64,000 bases of DNA from positions 992,001 to 1,056,000 of the forward strand of contig CP103023.1 in NCBI GenBank assembly GCA_024752435.1. The letters are read 5' to 3'. Positions 23,180 through 35,409 of this stretch are shown piece after piece (the first letter of the stretch is position 1; each line of letters begins with the position of its first letter). Position numbers and translations under genes: made by a program. Source of the DNA: Allantophomopsis cytisporea (lineage: Eukaryota > Ascomycota > Leotiomycetes > Phacidiales > Phacidiaceae). The notes below the pieces were generated by a model. It searched no databases, was not told where the DNA came from, and worked only from the letters and a program-made list of their open reading frames with translations.

Positions 23180-23610
23180 GACCCTCGTGACCGGACTCTA
23201 TTCTCCTCTCTCTCCAATCCATGTGCTGGCTGGTCCGGTAGTTCGGGTCTTCATCGCCTGTCCATCTCATTCATTAGTGATTGAATCAGGCTATTGGACC
23301 GAACATCAAAGAGTGTCTTGGAACTCCCCTGTCACCCTGAGGAAGCACGAGGAGTCGAGGACCAATAGATTGAGATTGGCATGAGGAACTGAGATCCTTT
23401 CCATCCGTTGTCGATGATATTCGATGTATCGTATCTCCATCTCCTATACTGTTAAATACACAGTAAATGCATACATAGTACATACAAACATCCACCGTCA
23501 CGACATCCTTACGCTTAGTACTCTCTGCACATAAATAAATATACCAATGGCACAATACCCATGCACTTTACTACGCCTAACTAATCAACTGCCTATGCCA
23601 TCCATCCCCT

Positions 23611-23655
23611 CTTCCTCTTCCTCTTCCTCTTCCTCTTCCTCTTCCTCTTCCTCTA
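23611..23655. repeat. TTCCTC hexamer microsatellite
   Basis: About seven TTCCTC units. In one frame they encode a poly-Ser run, which creates a long but unconvincing frame. Confidence 0.85.
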
Positions 23656-23897
23656 TCTCTCTTCATGACTCTCCAAACCACAATCTCCGTTATCGCACCC
23701 CTAGATTCCCCCTAGAACCCAACAAAAAGCTTCTGGTGGTGTGCACCAGTCGGCACCATCGCCCTGCTAAGACCGCAGAGCGCGTGTCAAGTCGGGTACG
23801 GGCTTACCTTAAAGCCTTCGAGAGTCAGTCCACACTTGTCAGACGTGCATAAGGCGACGACCCTGAATCTCGGCCGAAAGAGACCGATGCCGATGTT

Positions 23898-23992
23898 TGA
23901 GAGGTGAGAGGCGAGACGAGAGGTGAGAGGCGAGACGAGAGGTGAGAGGCGAGACGAGAGGCGAGATACGAGATACGAGGAGATACGAGGAG
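23898..23992. repeat. 19-bp purine-rich minisatellite
   Basis: Three copies of GTGAGAGGCGAGACGAGAG in direct tandem, followed by shorter degenerate units (GCGAGATACGAG and GATACGAGG). Confidence 0.8.
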
Positions 23993-24932
23993 ACGCGACT
24001 TGATATTCATTCGAGGATTGCCGCATTGGGAAGTCCCGGAGTAGATGAAGTGATTGATTGAGTGTGGGTTTGAAGGGAAACGGAGAGTGAGTGATTGCAC
24101 TGCTGATTTCAAAGTACTTGGGTTAGGTATTTGTGCCAGCCATAGGAGAACGTGTCTAAGCCCTGTGAACTATTTCCCTGTATATTACATGCAACGCTTC
24201 AATTGCCTTCGCATCAAGTGTTGAAAGGTAGACCAAGCTAGTCGCATGATACCTTACGCAGCTCATTGCACAGATGATTCATTGTATATGACGGACATAT
24301 ACGGATCAAAAGAAACTGTAGCTCACAGTCGACAACTGTCACAAACAAGCGAGAGTACTTCACAACATTGCCTAGTCAAGACATAAACATACCTTAGTAC
24401 AATAGATTCACTGCACTCCCTGAGGAATGATGATCAGACTAATGACGTATCGCCTGCCCTTTTGTCCAACTATCGCTCTTCCAATTCGTTCTCGCAACAT
24501 GCATTATCTCTCGAGCTCCCCTCTCACAGAGCGCAAATCTCACAAGACCTACGAGAAGCCCATTACACCTTACTTGGCCGGGTGTATATCATGTTTCTAT
24601 CATGAAAGATGCAGCAGATTCTCGTCAAGTATAGGTTATCCCTTCTACTACTATTCGAGGCTGGCTAGACAGACATCAGTAGCGTACTGATGCCGAGGGA
24701 GGCTATGGCGATAAATATGCAAACATCACTCTTTTCTCAGCTAGTCAACACGCACTTGACACTAAATATAATGGAGGACATGAAAAGCAGCGATCTTTCC
24801 ATTAACCATCAACCCTAGTTCCACATTAGGTGGACACAAACACGGGCATCTACCATAACTCCCCCAAACCCCATGTCCCATCCCAAACACCAAATCCCAC
24901 GACAAAACCTCCCACTCCATCTCATCCCCATA

Positions 24933-26329
24933 CTACGGTTCCAGATGACTCCACTCCGGGATCGCCCTTATCTGCTGCCACATGAACTTTTCCAGTTTAT
25001 TGGCACTCTTGGCGTATGGCGTCGTTTCGTTGTTGTATTTCCGGCAATTATCATAGATGAGTTTGGCGTCCTTGATAAAATCTTCCGGTGTGATATAATT
25101 GTCAGCCTCAAGTTTCGCCTCCATGGTACTCAAGTCCATAGGCTCCTTGATAACATCGTAGTAATCCGCAACGTCCTCACGAGACACAGGATGAATAAAG
25201 GGCCAAGCGGACGCGTGGTTTTGCATGTCGTTGAGCAGATGCAGCAGTTGGTTATAGTTGGGGCCGTGGCGCGGTTGGCGCGCCAATTCATCCATGTCTG
25301 GCGACCACCCGGATGCACGGATGGCCTCGATGGTCAACGGGTCGATTTTGCCGACTCCCTTCGCCCAGGACTTGGGCGGCGGATGTACCTCGTGGCTTTT
25401 GCTGAATGCGCGAATCTTTGCGTGGACGGCTTCCTTTTGCTTGAGGAGCATACGGCCCATTTCGAGGTACCGCACGCGAGGCAGCATTGTACATTGCATT
25501 ATTGTGCCGCCTTCATAATCCTTGATGTAACCCATCCATACTGGCCGTGGTAGACTGATTTCTTTGGTGAAGCCTTGTTTTTTGAAATATCCGATGGCGT
25601 AGTTGTCGGCGTAGGTAAGGAAATGCATTACATCTGAGGTTGCCTTGACGTAGTCTTTTAAGTGTGACATCAAGAGTGCTCCGTAGCCTTTGACTTGTTG
25701 GTCTGAAGAGATGGCGCAGAAGACGATTTCAGCGAATTGTCGGCCTTTGAAGGGACGATAGGTAATTCCTCCCACCACCTCCAGAGGCTTCTTGACAATG
25801 GCCATGGATAAGTGTGTTCTGTCGTATACAAGTCGAGCTATATAGTCTTTCGGCATCTTGGGAAGTTGTTTTTGAAAGATACATTTTAGGCCTGTGAGGA
25901 TTATGATACTCTCTCGGGTGTTATCGTTATTGACTACACGAAACTCGATCTCGCCGGTTCGTTCTTCGATCACTCCAGGCTATGAGAAATCAGAATAATG
26001 TATCAAGGTGGATGTAATGTGGAATATTGAAGGCTACAGCCTTGGCCGCAAGGCTGAAGGGATAGTGACGCGTTGAGTCATGAACCGTCAACAGTGAGCA
26101 CAGCGCAGCTAACATACCTTCTCTGGAAAAGGAATCGGTTCTATCTTTACGGGCTTCTTATCATCTGGTGTAGGACTGTGAGAACTCTTAATACGTTTGT
26201 TGGTTGAGGGAGTTGATGGTTCATCGCTGGCTTTCCGCTTTGCGACATCTGAGGCTGATTACTTGAGTCAGCTGTGAGTATTCTAGGTCAACACAACAAC
26301 AACCTACTTTCTTCCTTGATAGGACCCAT
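24933..26329 (-). CDS. GCN5: Gcn5 histone acetyltransferase (SAGA/ADA catalytic subunit)
   Basis: Three exons, 26308-26329, 26118-26248 and 24933-25979, give 399 residues, the usual size of fungal Gcn5. Exon 1 (MGPIKEE) is only 22 nt; donors are GTAGGT and GTATGTT, and phase fits. A short basic N-terminus leads into the GNAT domain. Its signature pieces are ITYRPFKGRQFAEIVFCAIS, which contains the catalytic Glu, and DQQVKGYGALLMSHLK, the acetyl-CoA loop. A linker follows (GWSPDMDELARQPRHGPNY), then a C-terminal bromodomain (AWPFIHPVSREDVADYYDVI, then ending CRKYNNETTPYAKSANKLEK with the acetyl-lysine-reading Asn). It acetylates histone H3 in the nucleus as part of SAGA. It is divergent from OST5 across a 361 bp shared promoter. 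Identification is certain; only the small 5' exon is a manual model. Confidence 0.96.
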
Positions 26330-26690
26330 GATTGTGATTTGATGCGACAGGAATGCTGATACTTAACAGTTGATTCAAGTGGTTCATGTACAGCTATTGT
26401 AAGCAAGGTACCTTACATCTAACCCCAGATGTTGTCACAATCGCCCATCGGCTTTCCACACCGAGCACGCCGCTAGCGTCATCTGCTAAAGCGAATTCGT
26501 CCCTATCCGCCGCTAATCCTCATCGGGCACCAAGCTGTCGTGGAAGCCAGATGTCCGATGAGACGAGTCGATTCTACAGAAACACAGCACAACATCTCGA
26601 AAAAATATCGGTCGCCTTTCATTCTTCTCAGTCCGCCGAATTCGAATTTGACTTCTTTGTCACCTAAACAAATAACAATCAAATCCCCAT

Positions 26691-27028
26691 ATGGACTCTT
26701 CATTGCACGAGGTCTGGGAAGGCGCCTCTGGCAACCCATTTGTACCAACCATCGGAAAGGACAGTCAGTTCACCGTGGGAATCTCCTTGTTGGTAACTGG
26801 TGTTCTATTGAGCGGACTCTTTGGCCTCAGTATGTTATCTCATAATCCTTCAGATTGTTCGTGCTCATTAGAATAAGACAACAAACTCATCAACCTTCCA
26901 CTTATCGGTATCCCGGCGTCTTTGGCAATTGGGTAAGTACTCTCTCTATACATGACTGCCTAAACCAAGCTAACGGCTCTAGATTTGGTGCTGTATACAT
27001 GATCTGTGCTGTCGGTGTCTACGTATAG
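26691..27028 (+). CDS. OST5: Oligosaccharyltransferase subunit Ost5 (TMEM258 family)
   Basis: Three exons, 26691-26829, 26878-26932 and 26983-27028, give 79 residues, exactly the length of the TMEM258/Ost5 family. Two membrane segments are visible: FTVGISLLVTGVLLSGLFGL and LIGIPASLAIGFGAVYMICA. The C-terminus GVYV matches the family ending GIYV. Ost5 is a small subunit of the ER oligosaccharyltransferase that N-glycosylates nascent proteins. The reading through three short exons is supported by GTATGT and GTAAGT donors and by phase. The acceptor of exon 2 (AATAAG/AC) is chosen because only it keeps the conserved NKLINLPLIG frame. Confidence 0.88.
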
Positions 27029-27230
27029 ACAAATCGCGAATTCACGAATTTCTTTACAGTCAGTTTGTATTATAGAAGCATTGGAGGGCCTGCACATATT
27101 GCCCTCACTCAATACAAAACTTCATCCTTGAATCCATCGTATCCAACCACGAACGCGTGGAACCAAATAATACCTTCGAGTATATATACACCAGCAATTA
27201 CAACTACATCTAAGCCTTTTAAATTTCGCC

Positions 27231-28297
27231 ATGTCATCTACAGCTGTCGATAACGAGACGCCTGTCTTTAAAGCAGTCTCGAGCTCTGCCCGTCAGCTTT
27301 TTCAGCTTCTTAATTGTATTCGGTTTTCAAATAAAGTTCAGATACGAATCGACAGTGATGGCCTGCGATTCTCCGTCGAGGACTCAAGAGTGATACAAGG
27401 TGAGCTCTTTCGTCATGCTAATCTGCTGCGCATCTAACACTCCCAGGCGTTGTTGTTCTCGATAAGGCACTCTTCACATCTTATTCATACACTCCATCTC
27501 CAAATCCCGACCCCTCAGAATCTCAACCCGACCCAATTGGCGAATTCGAAACATTCCAGGTATCCTTCCCAGCCCTCCTCGAGACCCTCCAAATATTCGG
27601 TGCTGCAGATGTTTCTTCGCGCTTCAAGGTGTCAGATGAGAACTATAGCACGATACGTGCTGGACGACAGAATGCATTTTCTAATCAGAACCTCGGCATA
27701 GCGGGCATTTGTCGCTTTTCTTACACGCCTGGCTCGCCATTCAGTATTATCCTCGAAGAAAGCGGCGTAGTGACAACATGCGACCTATTGACCTACGAGG
27801 CTGAAGACCCTGAAGAAATCCCCTTTGCAAGGCAGGAAACTGAGGTCAAGATCATCATGCAAGCCCGCTATCTTCACGATGCAATCTCAGAACTCTCGCT
27901 CGCGAGTCCCGACCGCCTCGAAATATCCGCCTATCCTACCGCGCCCTGGTTCTCTCTCTCCGGTGCCGGTCCACTTGGTTCAGCAAGTGTGGAGTTCGCA
28001 AAGAGCAGAGACCTACTAGAGACGTTCACCGTCAGCGACAAATGGGGCCAGTCATATAAATTCGAGATGGTTCGGGCATCATTGGAAGCCACGAGGCTGG
28101 CCAGCAAGGTATGTGTGCGTGGTGATCGCCAGGGTGTTTTGAGTTTGCAGTTCATGGTGGAAGTGGAGGGTGGGGGGGTTAGTTTTGTAGATTTCAGATT
28201 CGTGCCGTTTGCGCGGGGCGAGGATGAGGATGAGGAAGAGATAGAGGATGGTGATGGGGAAGAAGATTTAGAGGATGAGGATGAGGATGATGACTAA
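27231..28297 (+). CDS. RAD1: DNA damage checkpoint clamp subunit Rad1 (9-1-1 complex)
   Basis: Two exons, 27231-27399 and 27447-28297, give 339 residues. The N-terminus (FKAVSSSARQLFQLLNCIRF, then VQIRIDSDGLRFSVEDSRVI) and the repeated PCNA-like beta structure (ADVSSRFKVSDENYS, LSLQFMVEVEG, VSFVDFRFVPF) match Rad1/Rec1. The protein ends in a long acidic run (EDEDEEEIEDGDGEEDLEDE) that is common in fungal Rad1. Rad1 forms the Rad9-Rad1-Hus1 ring that is loaded at DNA damage and activates the Mec1/ATR pathway in the nucleus. It lies 202 bp downstream of OST5 on the same strand. Intron phase and CAG acceptor are clear. Confidence 0.9.
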
Positions 28298-29797
28298 GAA
28301 TTTATATGTGCCTACTAGTGTTGAGCTGTTTTTCTGTGATTTTCTTTCGTTGCCATCGCTCTGTCATGGCTTCCCCATGAAGAAGAGAATCAGGTTTGAA
28401 CAGCGCGTAGCTCAGGAATATAGTTACAAGCAGTTTGCCGACGATATCTGGCTTGTCTGGCTCACAGCTCAGGTTGTGGACAACAGCATTTACGAATCAG
28501 ATGGCATGACCTGGGTAACTGCATATCCTCCATCAATGCCAGGAAACAGACTGTTTGTGGTCCTTTTGCGAAATAAATCATGTTTGCATTGTCTGTAGCT
28601 TATGCCAATGCTTTTGTATCATTCTCCCCCAAAGTTAACAATGATTTCTCCTGATGATGAGAACTCCGTCAGTGATGACAGCCTACTGCAATCAAACAGG
28701 ATTCCAGCTCATGGGATCTGCACCACGACCATAAATCAGATTTGGATGCGGCATGTGTATGTCTTGCTTCGATGATGAGTTATAGTATATAACTTCACTC
28801 TCTAGCGCTGACAGCTTGCTTGATTCTCTTGAAAATCAATGATGAGTCTCCTGGATAATGACAAAATCGCCAACGAAGACGACAAAGTGCATTAGGTTAA
28901 AATCGAGCGTAAGTTACCAACCAAGCCAAAACCAGTGACCATGGGTTTCCAGACGGTTTTGCATTATTATCGTCCTAGAAAGAGGGTTCATGGCGTATTT
29001 ATGATTAATGAAAAACATCACGTATCCAACAGCTCCCTCTAACATTGCAATCTATAGCAGTCTTATTGCCTGTCTATCATAATTTACCCAGCAGCCAATT
29101 TTTATCTAAAAAATAAAATGAAAAACAATAAGAAAAGTATGTATGAAGATAATTGTTACTTGTCAAGATTCAAGCGGCAGGGCGCATAAACAGCGGGAAG
29201 AAGAGCAAGTTATTGATATCTAGTTATACAACGCTATCAAAGTTTATTTTACTCAACCGGATGAAGTGTTGATTATTTCGAGGAGGATCGTACATAATCA
29301 TTCCACAATTCGTTTAATAATGTACTACATATTACCTGTAGGACTAACCATCAATTTGTAGACTCGTAGTGGCCGACGAAGCAACTTGTTTAGCTTCCAA
29401 TATATATGAAAAAGAAGTAACATTTATGGACAAAGTAACATAAGAGGTCATTTGAGTCGATATTGCCTAAATTTTTACGCACATATAACTGTCATTTCCT
29501 AATAGATCCTAAGTATCAGAAATGTACGTAGTAAGGTAGGTGCAACGATCGTTGCTGTTGGTAGGCGACAAGGCTGCTGTTTGCTTAATTTGTGGCTTGA
29601 GAGCCTTGTCGCGTGTCTGCCGATTCGCGAAAGATGACAGCTATGATGAAGCTCTTAGATTAGAATGTTATCGACATCCGGAACTGAGATGCCCATCAAT
29701 GCTCCCTTATGACTTTGGTTCTCTGCTTCTTACCATTGTTTCTCAGTTATGATGATTCTCTCTCCATGATCTTTTAGCCAAAACTTCTAGTGCCATC
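28298..29797. other. Intergenic stretch, no gene seen
   Basis: 1.5 kb between RAD1 and HRD3, increasingly AT-rich after 28.9 kb. No coding frame with recognisable features. Confidence 0.5.
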
Positions 29798-32500
29798 ATG
29801 AGAGGACATCACCAACGGCTTATGCCGTTGCTCCTAGGTATGTACACCAAGCAGTGACTTGTGGCTAAGAGCTGATGTGCAATGAATAGTAATCCTGCAA
29901 ATATTGTTTGTAGTAGCTACTGCACAGGACCATGTAGCTAGTCCTTCAATACCAGTCGGTGATGAGAGAGCGAAAGCAACGGACACTGCGCAACATGCGG
30001 GGCAACAGATACTCCATGACCATTCGGGAAGACCACAAAAGCTACATGAGGGTACGAATCCAAGAGAGGTATACCCAGATATATAACTGATATAGGAGTA
30101 GGTGCAGACCTTGTCCAGAGAGCTAGTCTCATTCTGAAAGACCTTGATGATACCTTCATTCGAAATACCCAACGAAAGAATGCTGGTCTCTTAGATAGTG
30201 CTCTCTACTATGGAACCGAAGCTTTCAGGTTGTTATTTATGAATGGGCCCCCGACAGAGAACTTGGATCAACAAGATGACAAGTCGACAAATCTACCTGG
30301 GCCATTGGCTGAAGTGACGCAGCTTTTAGAGGCGGCAGCAGGACGAAATAACTCTGATGCGATATACATGCTCGCACAATTGAACTTCTACGGCAACTGT
30401 TCTTACCCAAGAGACTTCCCAAAGGCATTCGAAAGATATCAGGAATTGGCTATGCTGGACGGTAACAGTACAGCACTTCACATGGTGGCCTTCATGTATG
30501 CGACAGGCATTGGCGGTGCCGTGGATCGGGATCAGGGCAAGGCACAACTCTATCATACATTTGCGGCGCGAGGGGGAGATATCAAGTCTGAGATGACTTT
30601 GGCGTTCCGATACCATTCTGGAATTGCGACGGCAAGAAGCTGCAACGAGTCGGTGAAATATTATAAGAGAGTTGCAGACAAGGTCATCAAAAATTATCGA
30701 TCTGGTCCCCCAGGTGGTCAACTATACCATCCTGAATTATATGTTCTCGCTGAGGAGGATGGTGGAGTCTATGGTGAAGGGGCCAGCGCCAGTAGTTCTG
30801 GTATGAATGCGAAAAGAGGTACTTTGAATTCTGATGCTCACGCAGCTCTCGATGACGTCCTCGAATACCTTGATCTGATGTCTCGCAAAGGCGATTTCAA
30901 AGCGACATTTAGCTTGGGAAGATTGCATTACGATGGTCAGAAAGGTCCCAAGGGCTTGAAGAGGAATTTGAAAAAGGCTAGGCAATACTTCATGATTGTC
31001 GCAAGACAGCGCTGGAAGGACGGGCAGATCATTGACTCTGAAATGCCTGGATTTGAAAAAACTACTGCAAAGGCTGCCGGTTATCTTGGGCATATGTATC
31101 TGCGTGGGGAAGGTGTCGAGCAAAGCTATGTCAGAGCTCGCGAATGGTTCGATAGGTGCATCATCAGTGGTAACGCCGCATGTCAATATGGGCTTGGCCT
31201 TTTGTACCTCGATGGTCGTGGTGTGCCAAAGGATACGATGCGAGCATTCGAGTACTTCAGCGCCGCTCAAAAGCAGGACTTCCCAGCTGCCGCAGTCATG
31301 CTAGGAAAGCTATACCTCGACCAGGGCGAGGACGTAATGGCCTTCCACTTCTTTGAAAAGGCGGCGCGTCATGGGCATATCGAGGCACATTACTACCTTG
31401 CAGAGATTTATGAGCAGGGTCTCGGTAACAGCGACCGCTCTTGCTCTGTGGCAACAGCCTATTACAAATCTGTTGTGGAGAAGGCCGAAGTTGTTCACTC
31501 ATCAATCAATGAGGCACTCGAAGCATATCAGAATGGCGACAAAGAGCTTGCTCTGATTTATTTTATGATGGCTGCCGAGCAGGGTTATGAGCAGGCCCAA
31601 GCAAATGTGGCTTGGATCTTGGATCAAGAGACCTCGAGTTTACACCTGCCAACGATATCACCTTTTGCTGAGAAGAAACGATCAGCTTTATTGGATAACC
31701 CTGCACTTGCTCTGATATACTGGACCAGATCAGCGAAGCAAGGAAATATCGATTCTATGGTGAAGATGGGTGACTACTACCTCAAAGGTCTTGGAACCGA
31801 CTTGGACGTAGACAAGGCTGCAACATGCTATAGTAGTGCCTCTGAGTTCCGTCAAAGTGGGCAAGCACTTTATAATCTGGGTTGGATGCATGAAAATGGC
31901 GTGGGACTCAATCAGGACTTTCATTTGGCGAAGAGGTACTACGATCAGGCACTGGAAGCTAATGTTGAGGCTTACCTTCCAGTCACCTTGAGCTTACTCA
32001 AGTTGAGGATGAGGAGTGCCTGGAACACATTCACACATGGGAGAATCAACTCCATTCGTGATGAACCTAGTAAGTTCCATCAATACTTTTATATGTATAT
32101 CCACTAACAGTTCCCAGAACCAAAGAAGAATTGGTCTTTAAGCGAATGGGTCAATAACTTCCTCAGGGATGATCATCCATACTACCACGACGACTACGAA
32201 GATGAACTGGTAGGCGGAACAGATGCGATGCCTGGGGGAGATGTAGAGGGATACTACGACGACGATATTGATGATGGAATCATAGAAACCTTCGTCATCA
32301 TGGGACTTGCTGCACTGTTGTGTTTTTTGGTGTATTATCGTCAACAACGTCAGATGCAACATAGACAACGCGAAGCAGAAAGAGCTCAGCGAGAAGGTCG
32401 ACCTTTACCGGAAGGGGGCGCACATCAAGACAGAGGTCTCTTCCCGCCACCGGATGATCCAGCATTTGCACAATGGGCAGCTGGTGGGATTGGACATTAG
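29798..32500 (+). CDS. HRD3: Hrd3/SEL1L-type ER-associated degradation protein
   Basis: Four exons, 29798-29837, 29890-30051, 30096-32069 and 32118-32500, give 852 residues. Exons 1 and 2 encode a signal peptide (MRGHHQRLMPLLLVILQILF). The body consists of Sel1-like repeats, for example LAQLNFYGNCSYPRDFPKAF, AAGYLGHMYLRGEGVEQSYV, CQYGLGLLYLDGRGVPKDTM, AHYYLAEIYEQGLGNSD and KMGDYYLKGLGTDLDVDKAA. Near the C-terminus lies one membrane segment, FVIMGLAALLCFLVYY, then a short basic/acidic cytosolic tail. This is the Hrd3 layout: a lumenal adaptor that delivers misfolded glycoproteins to the Hrd1 ubiquitin ligase at the ER membrane. All four exon joins keep phase. Exon 4 starts at AACCAAAG after TTCCCAG because the other acceptor breaks the frame. 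Confidence 0.92.
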
Positions 32501-32737
32501 TTCTGTTGGGCTTTTTTCTATAGAGAGCATGAATGTAGATTTCCAGTCATTATCTAATGTCCATTGTTCTGAATTTTGAGATTCGTGTAAAGTTGCATGT
32601 GATAATATTCGGTTGTCATACAGGCAGCATCCACAACATTTGGCGAAACTCACAATCTTCAATGAACCTCAGAGTCGCAGCCCGACAACATGCTATACAA
32701 CCACAATTGATCGCCGCTCACTTACAGCACTAACATC

Positions 32738-33528
32738 ATGTCTACACCAGCAGCAAAACGTCGACGAATTGATATAGCCTCGTCCACCCTCTCGAAACCG
32801 TTCCGTTCACCATTGAAAATACCTATCAAAGCCTCTGCCAATCTTCCACAGGAAGCTCCTCGTACCGCATCCAAAGAATTGGGTCTTTCTGCTTCTATTT
32901 CTCGACCAAGCACTACAGCTATCTCAAACCACGTCTCCCAAACGTCTAAAAGCTCGAGAAACTTAGCTCCAGTAACAACAAAGCAATTAGAAGTCGATCC
33001 TCTCATAGTTGAGCTCACCCGGAAACAACGCGCACTGGAGAAACAAATAAGGGAGGTCAAGGAGCTGCTTGATACGGCAGAGCAGGCCAGAAAGATTGAG
33101 AAAGATGCTGGGGATGATGATATCGACGGTGATTTAATGCTGTTGACGCAAAGGTGGAGAACTGCTTCGAGGACTGCGGCGGAAGAGATGTTTGGTGGGG
33201 TGAAGGATCGGGTGAATAGGTATGCATCCTAGGCTAAAGGGTAGAAGATGTGTGGCTGATTATACGCAGGATGGGCGGTCCGAGAGCATGGAAGGAGATG
33301 CAGAAACAGCAGCAAGAGTTCAGGGCGGGGTTTGATGCGCCTGAACCAATTGCTGAGGACAGTGATAACGATGACGACGAAGATGAGAATAGACCTGACG
33401 TTGAAAAGAGGGATCTTTATGCCGAGTATGATATTGATCCCGAGACGGAGAACGAGAAGAATCAACGTGGAGAGAAGGATATGGGTGAGGAGCCAGGTCA
33501 AGAAGATGTAGGTGATGGTCTACTGTGA
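32738..33528 (+). CDS. SFR1: Swi5-dependent recombination mediator Sfr1/Mei5
   Basis: Two exons, 32738-33219 and 33270-33528, give 246 residues. The N-terminus has the PFRSPLKIPIK motif typical of Sfr1/Mei5, followed by a low-complexity linker. A coiled coil (LIVELTRKQRALEKQIREVK) leads into the conserved block LTQRWRTASRTAAEEMFGGV KDRVNRMGG, which is interrupted by the intron exactly at the MGG codon. The C-terminus is acidic. Sfr1 pairs with Swi5 and stabilises Rad51/Dmc1 filaments in homologous recombination. It is 237 bp downstream of HRD3. The conserved block makes the family likely; sequence conservation is generally low in this family. Confidence 0.8.
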
Positions 33529-34394
33529 TTGACATGATATTTATTGACTGGGATAGGAGTTTACGATGGCTATGATGCTTAGAACTTTGAACATCGACTT
33601 AAAGGCTATTGGCTACGATAAAGAGGCCCAGAGATGGACAGACTGAACAGGTTCCCTTGCTGAGCTTGGCTACATGATTTCACATATGCAGACTACCAGA
33701 GGAATGTGAACATTCATATAGCTACTTATTAATACATCTCCCACCACCGACTCCTGATTTGAGCTGCATTCAGCTTAGGACTCTACATCATGTATCAAGT
33801 TATGAACATGAATGGATATATATCTTTCTTAATGGGATTTCGGGTATGCTGATTCTCATAGTATGTATTAAGTACCAAAGTACCTCGGAAGGTCTATATA
33901 AAGCAAAACAAGCAGAAACCCACTAAGTCTTCTTGGCCTAGTGAAATAAGTCGGGCTTTGCAAATTCGCGAATTTGTTGAAATCGCGGAGTCCAGGATTC
34001 TCCATGGTCAGATAGCTGGGTCGATATCTTCGCCTATCTAGGCCAAGGACTACTGTAAAATCTGTAAAATCTCCAAAAGGGGTTTTCTGGTGCCGTTGGT
34101 GAGGTTCGCCCCAGTTGTGTTCTTTTTACAATTTTGATTCTGTTTTAGCAAAGTTCGGAGGCGAGTCGTGCGTGACCTACCCGACTTATACTCACAAAAC
34201 ATTTATAATTGAGGGTTACTTCATTGTTTAAGCTCAACACATCTCCAGTTTGATGGGTTTTTGTAGTTATTGTTATCCGTGCTATGATGGTAGATCCCAC
34301 ATCTTAGCATAGGACTTGTTCGATCCCATCTATAATTTATCTTAAGTTTCTCGCATAGTGGAAAGGCCAGATCCTGAACAATCAACAGTCAACA
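33529..34394. other. Intergenic stretch with a 16-bp perfect palindrome
   Basis: No gene seen. CAAATTCGCGAATTTG at 33961-33976 is its own reverse complement. Confidence 0.5.
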
Positions 34395-34858
34395 TGGTAA
34401 GATGATGTTCGTCACGCAGCTCTATCTCTCAGCTCCAGAACTTTCCGATACATATTTTCTGCCTTGTTATGTCTGCCTTCATTACCAAGGTGAGTAGCAA
34501 CTTTGTGGGTGCTGATAAGAATGTAAGGGTGCTCTCCACCAAGTACCTTGCTGCAACCTCAGCACTTCTCGGTGTTTGACTTCTACTTCCCTTATTCTTG
34601 CTTCATATTTTGAGCATGCTTCTTAGTGCGTTGAGGTGCTCGAAAGCAAGTTGTTTCTCCATCTTTGCAAGCACATGTCGATACATGTTCTCCGCCTCTT
34701 GGAACTTGCCTACTCCGCCGTTAACAATTGTAAGATTGCTTGGGCTTGCCAGTAAGTCAGGGTGTTTGGGACCAACCTCACTCTTTCTAAGACATGAAAG
34801 CAGCAAAACCTTAAGGCTAAAAGATAATCGTATTTGTGTCGAAGTGATGAAATCTTAA
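34395..34858 (-). pseudogene. Kinesin-light-chain-type TPR protein relic
   Basis: On the minus strand one frame (34806-34603) gives LRKSEVGPKHPDLLASPSNL then GKFQEAENMYRHVLAKMEKQ, which are consecutive TPR repeats of the kind found in fungal NB-ARC/TPR and kinesin-light-chain-like proteins. Another frame (about 34560-34410) gives GGEHPYILISTHKVATHLGN then KAENMYRKVLELRD before a stop. The two parts are in different frames, and no N-terminal NB-ARC or patatin domain is found nearby. It is therefore a fragment of a larger, degraded TPR gene. Confidence 0.6.
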
Positions 34859-35409
34859 ACTTTCATAACTGATATAAATACTCAACTGTACTACTCAATG
34901 TAGTATATGTATGATTGCAATGCGACGGGAATATGCTTGGAGGACAAATATGTAATTGAGGTGCTACGTGTTTGTGTTAACGGTTGTTCGAAAAGCTTCG
35001 ATTTCAAGAGAATCGTAGAACAGGAAATAATTTCAACCATTTAACCTCCACTACAAATTTGATACAGTAGTGTCTAATACTAAGAGAAAAGACTTTATAT
35101 GAAGGTATTAAGTTACTTCAATGATGGTGTTGTACATCATTCTTATCCGCTTTTTCCCTTTAAAATTCTCATTGGAGGTGTATAGCATCAAGGAGTGATA
35201 CTAGTGTATGTTATTTGGTCGTAATAATTCTACAGTATTTGAACAATCTACTCACATAAATCTTTCTTGCTTACTGTTTGGCCTAAGTTTTGTAACGCGC
35301 CAATCTTTGCTCCGACAACTCAATACACACCGTGTAAAATCGAATCTGAAAATTATTCGACGTGTTAAATCTCTCCCTCCCTTCAACATCACCTCACAGT
35401 TCGAACACC
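34859..35409. other. AT-rich intergenic stretch
   Basis: No gene seen between the TPR relic and the low-complexity exon candidate. Confidence 0.5.

Larger units (their letters stand above)
22066..24932. other. Repeat-rich intergenic region
   Basis: 2.9 kb between the unrecognised gene and the 3' end of GCN5. It holds several simple or tandem repeats (listed separately). A Ser-rich frame at 23547-23852 is carried by a TTCCTC hexamer repeat and is not supported as a gene. Confidence 0.6.

Noticed and set aside
23547..23852. 101-codon Ser-rich frame
   Set aside because: The frame exists because of a TTCCTC hexamer repeat; the rest has no domain, and no splice or conservation signal.
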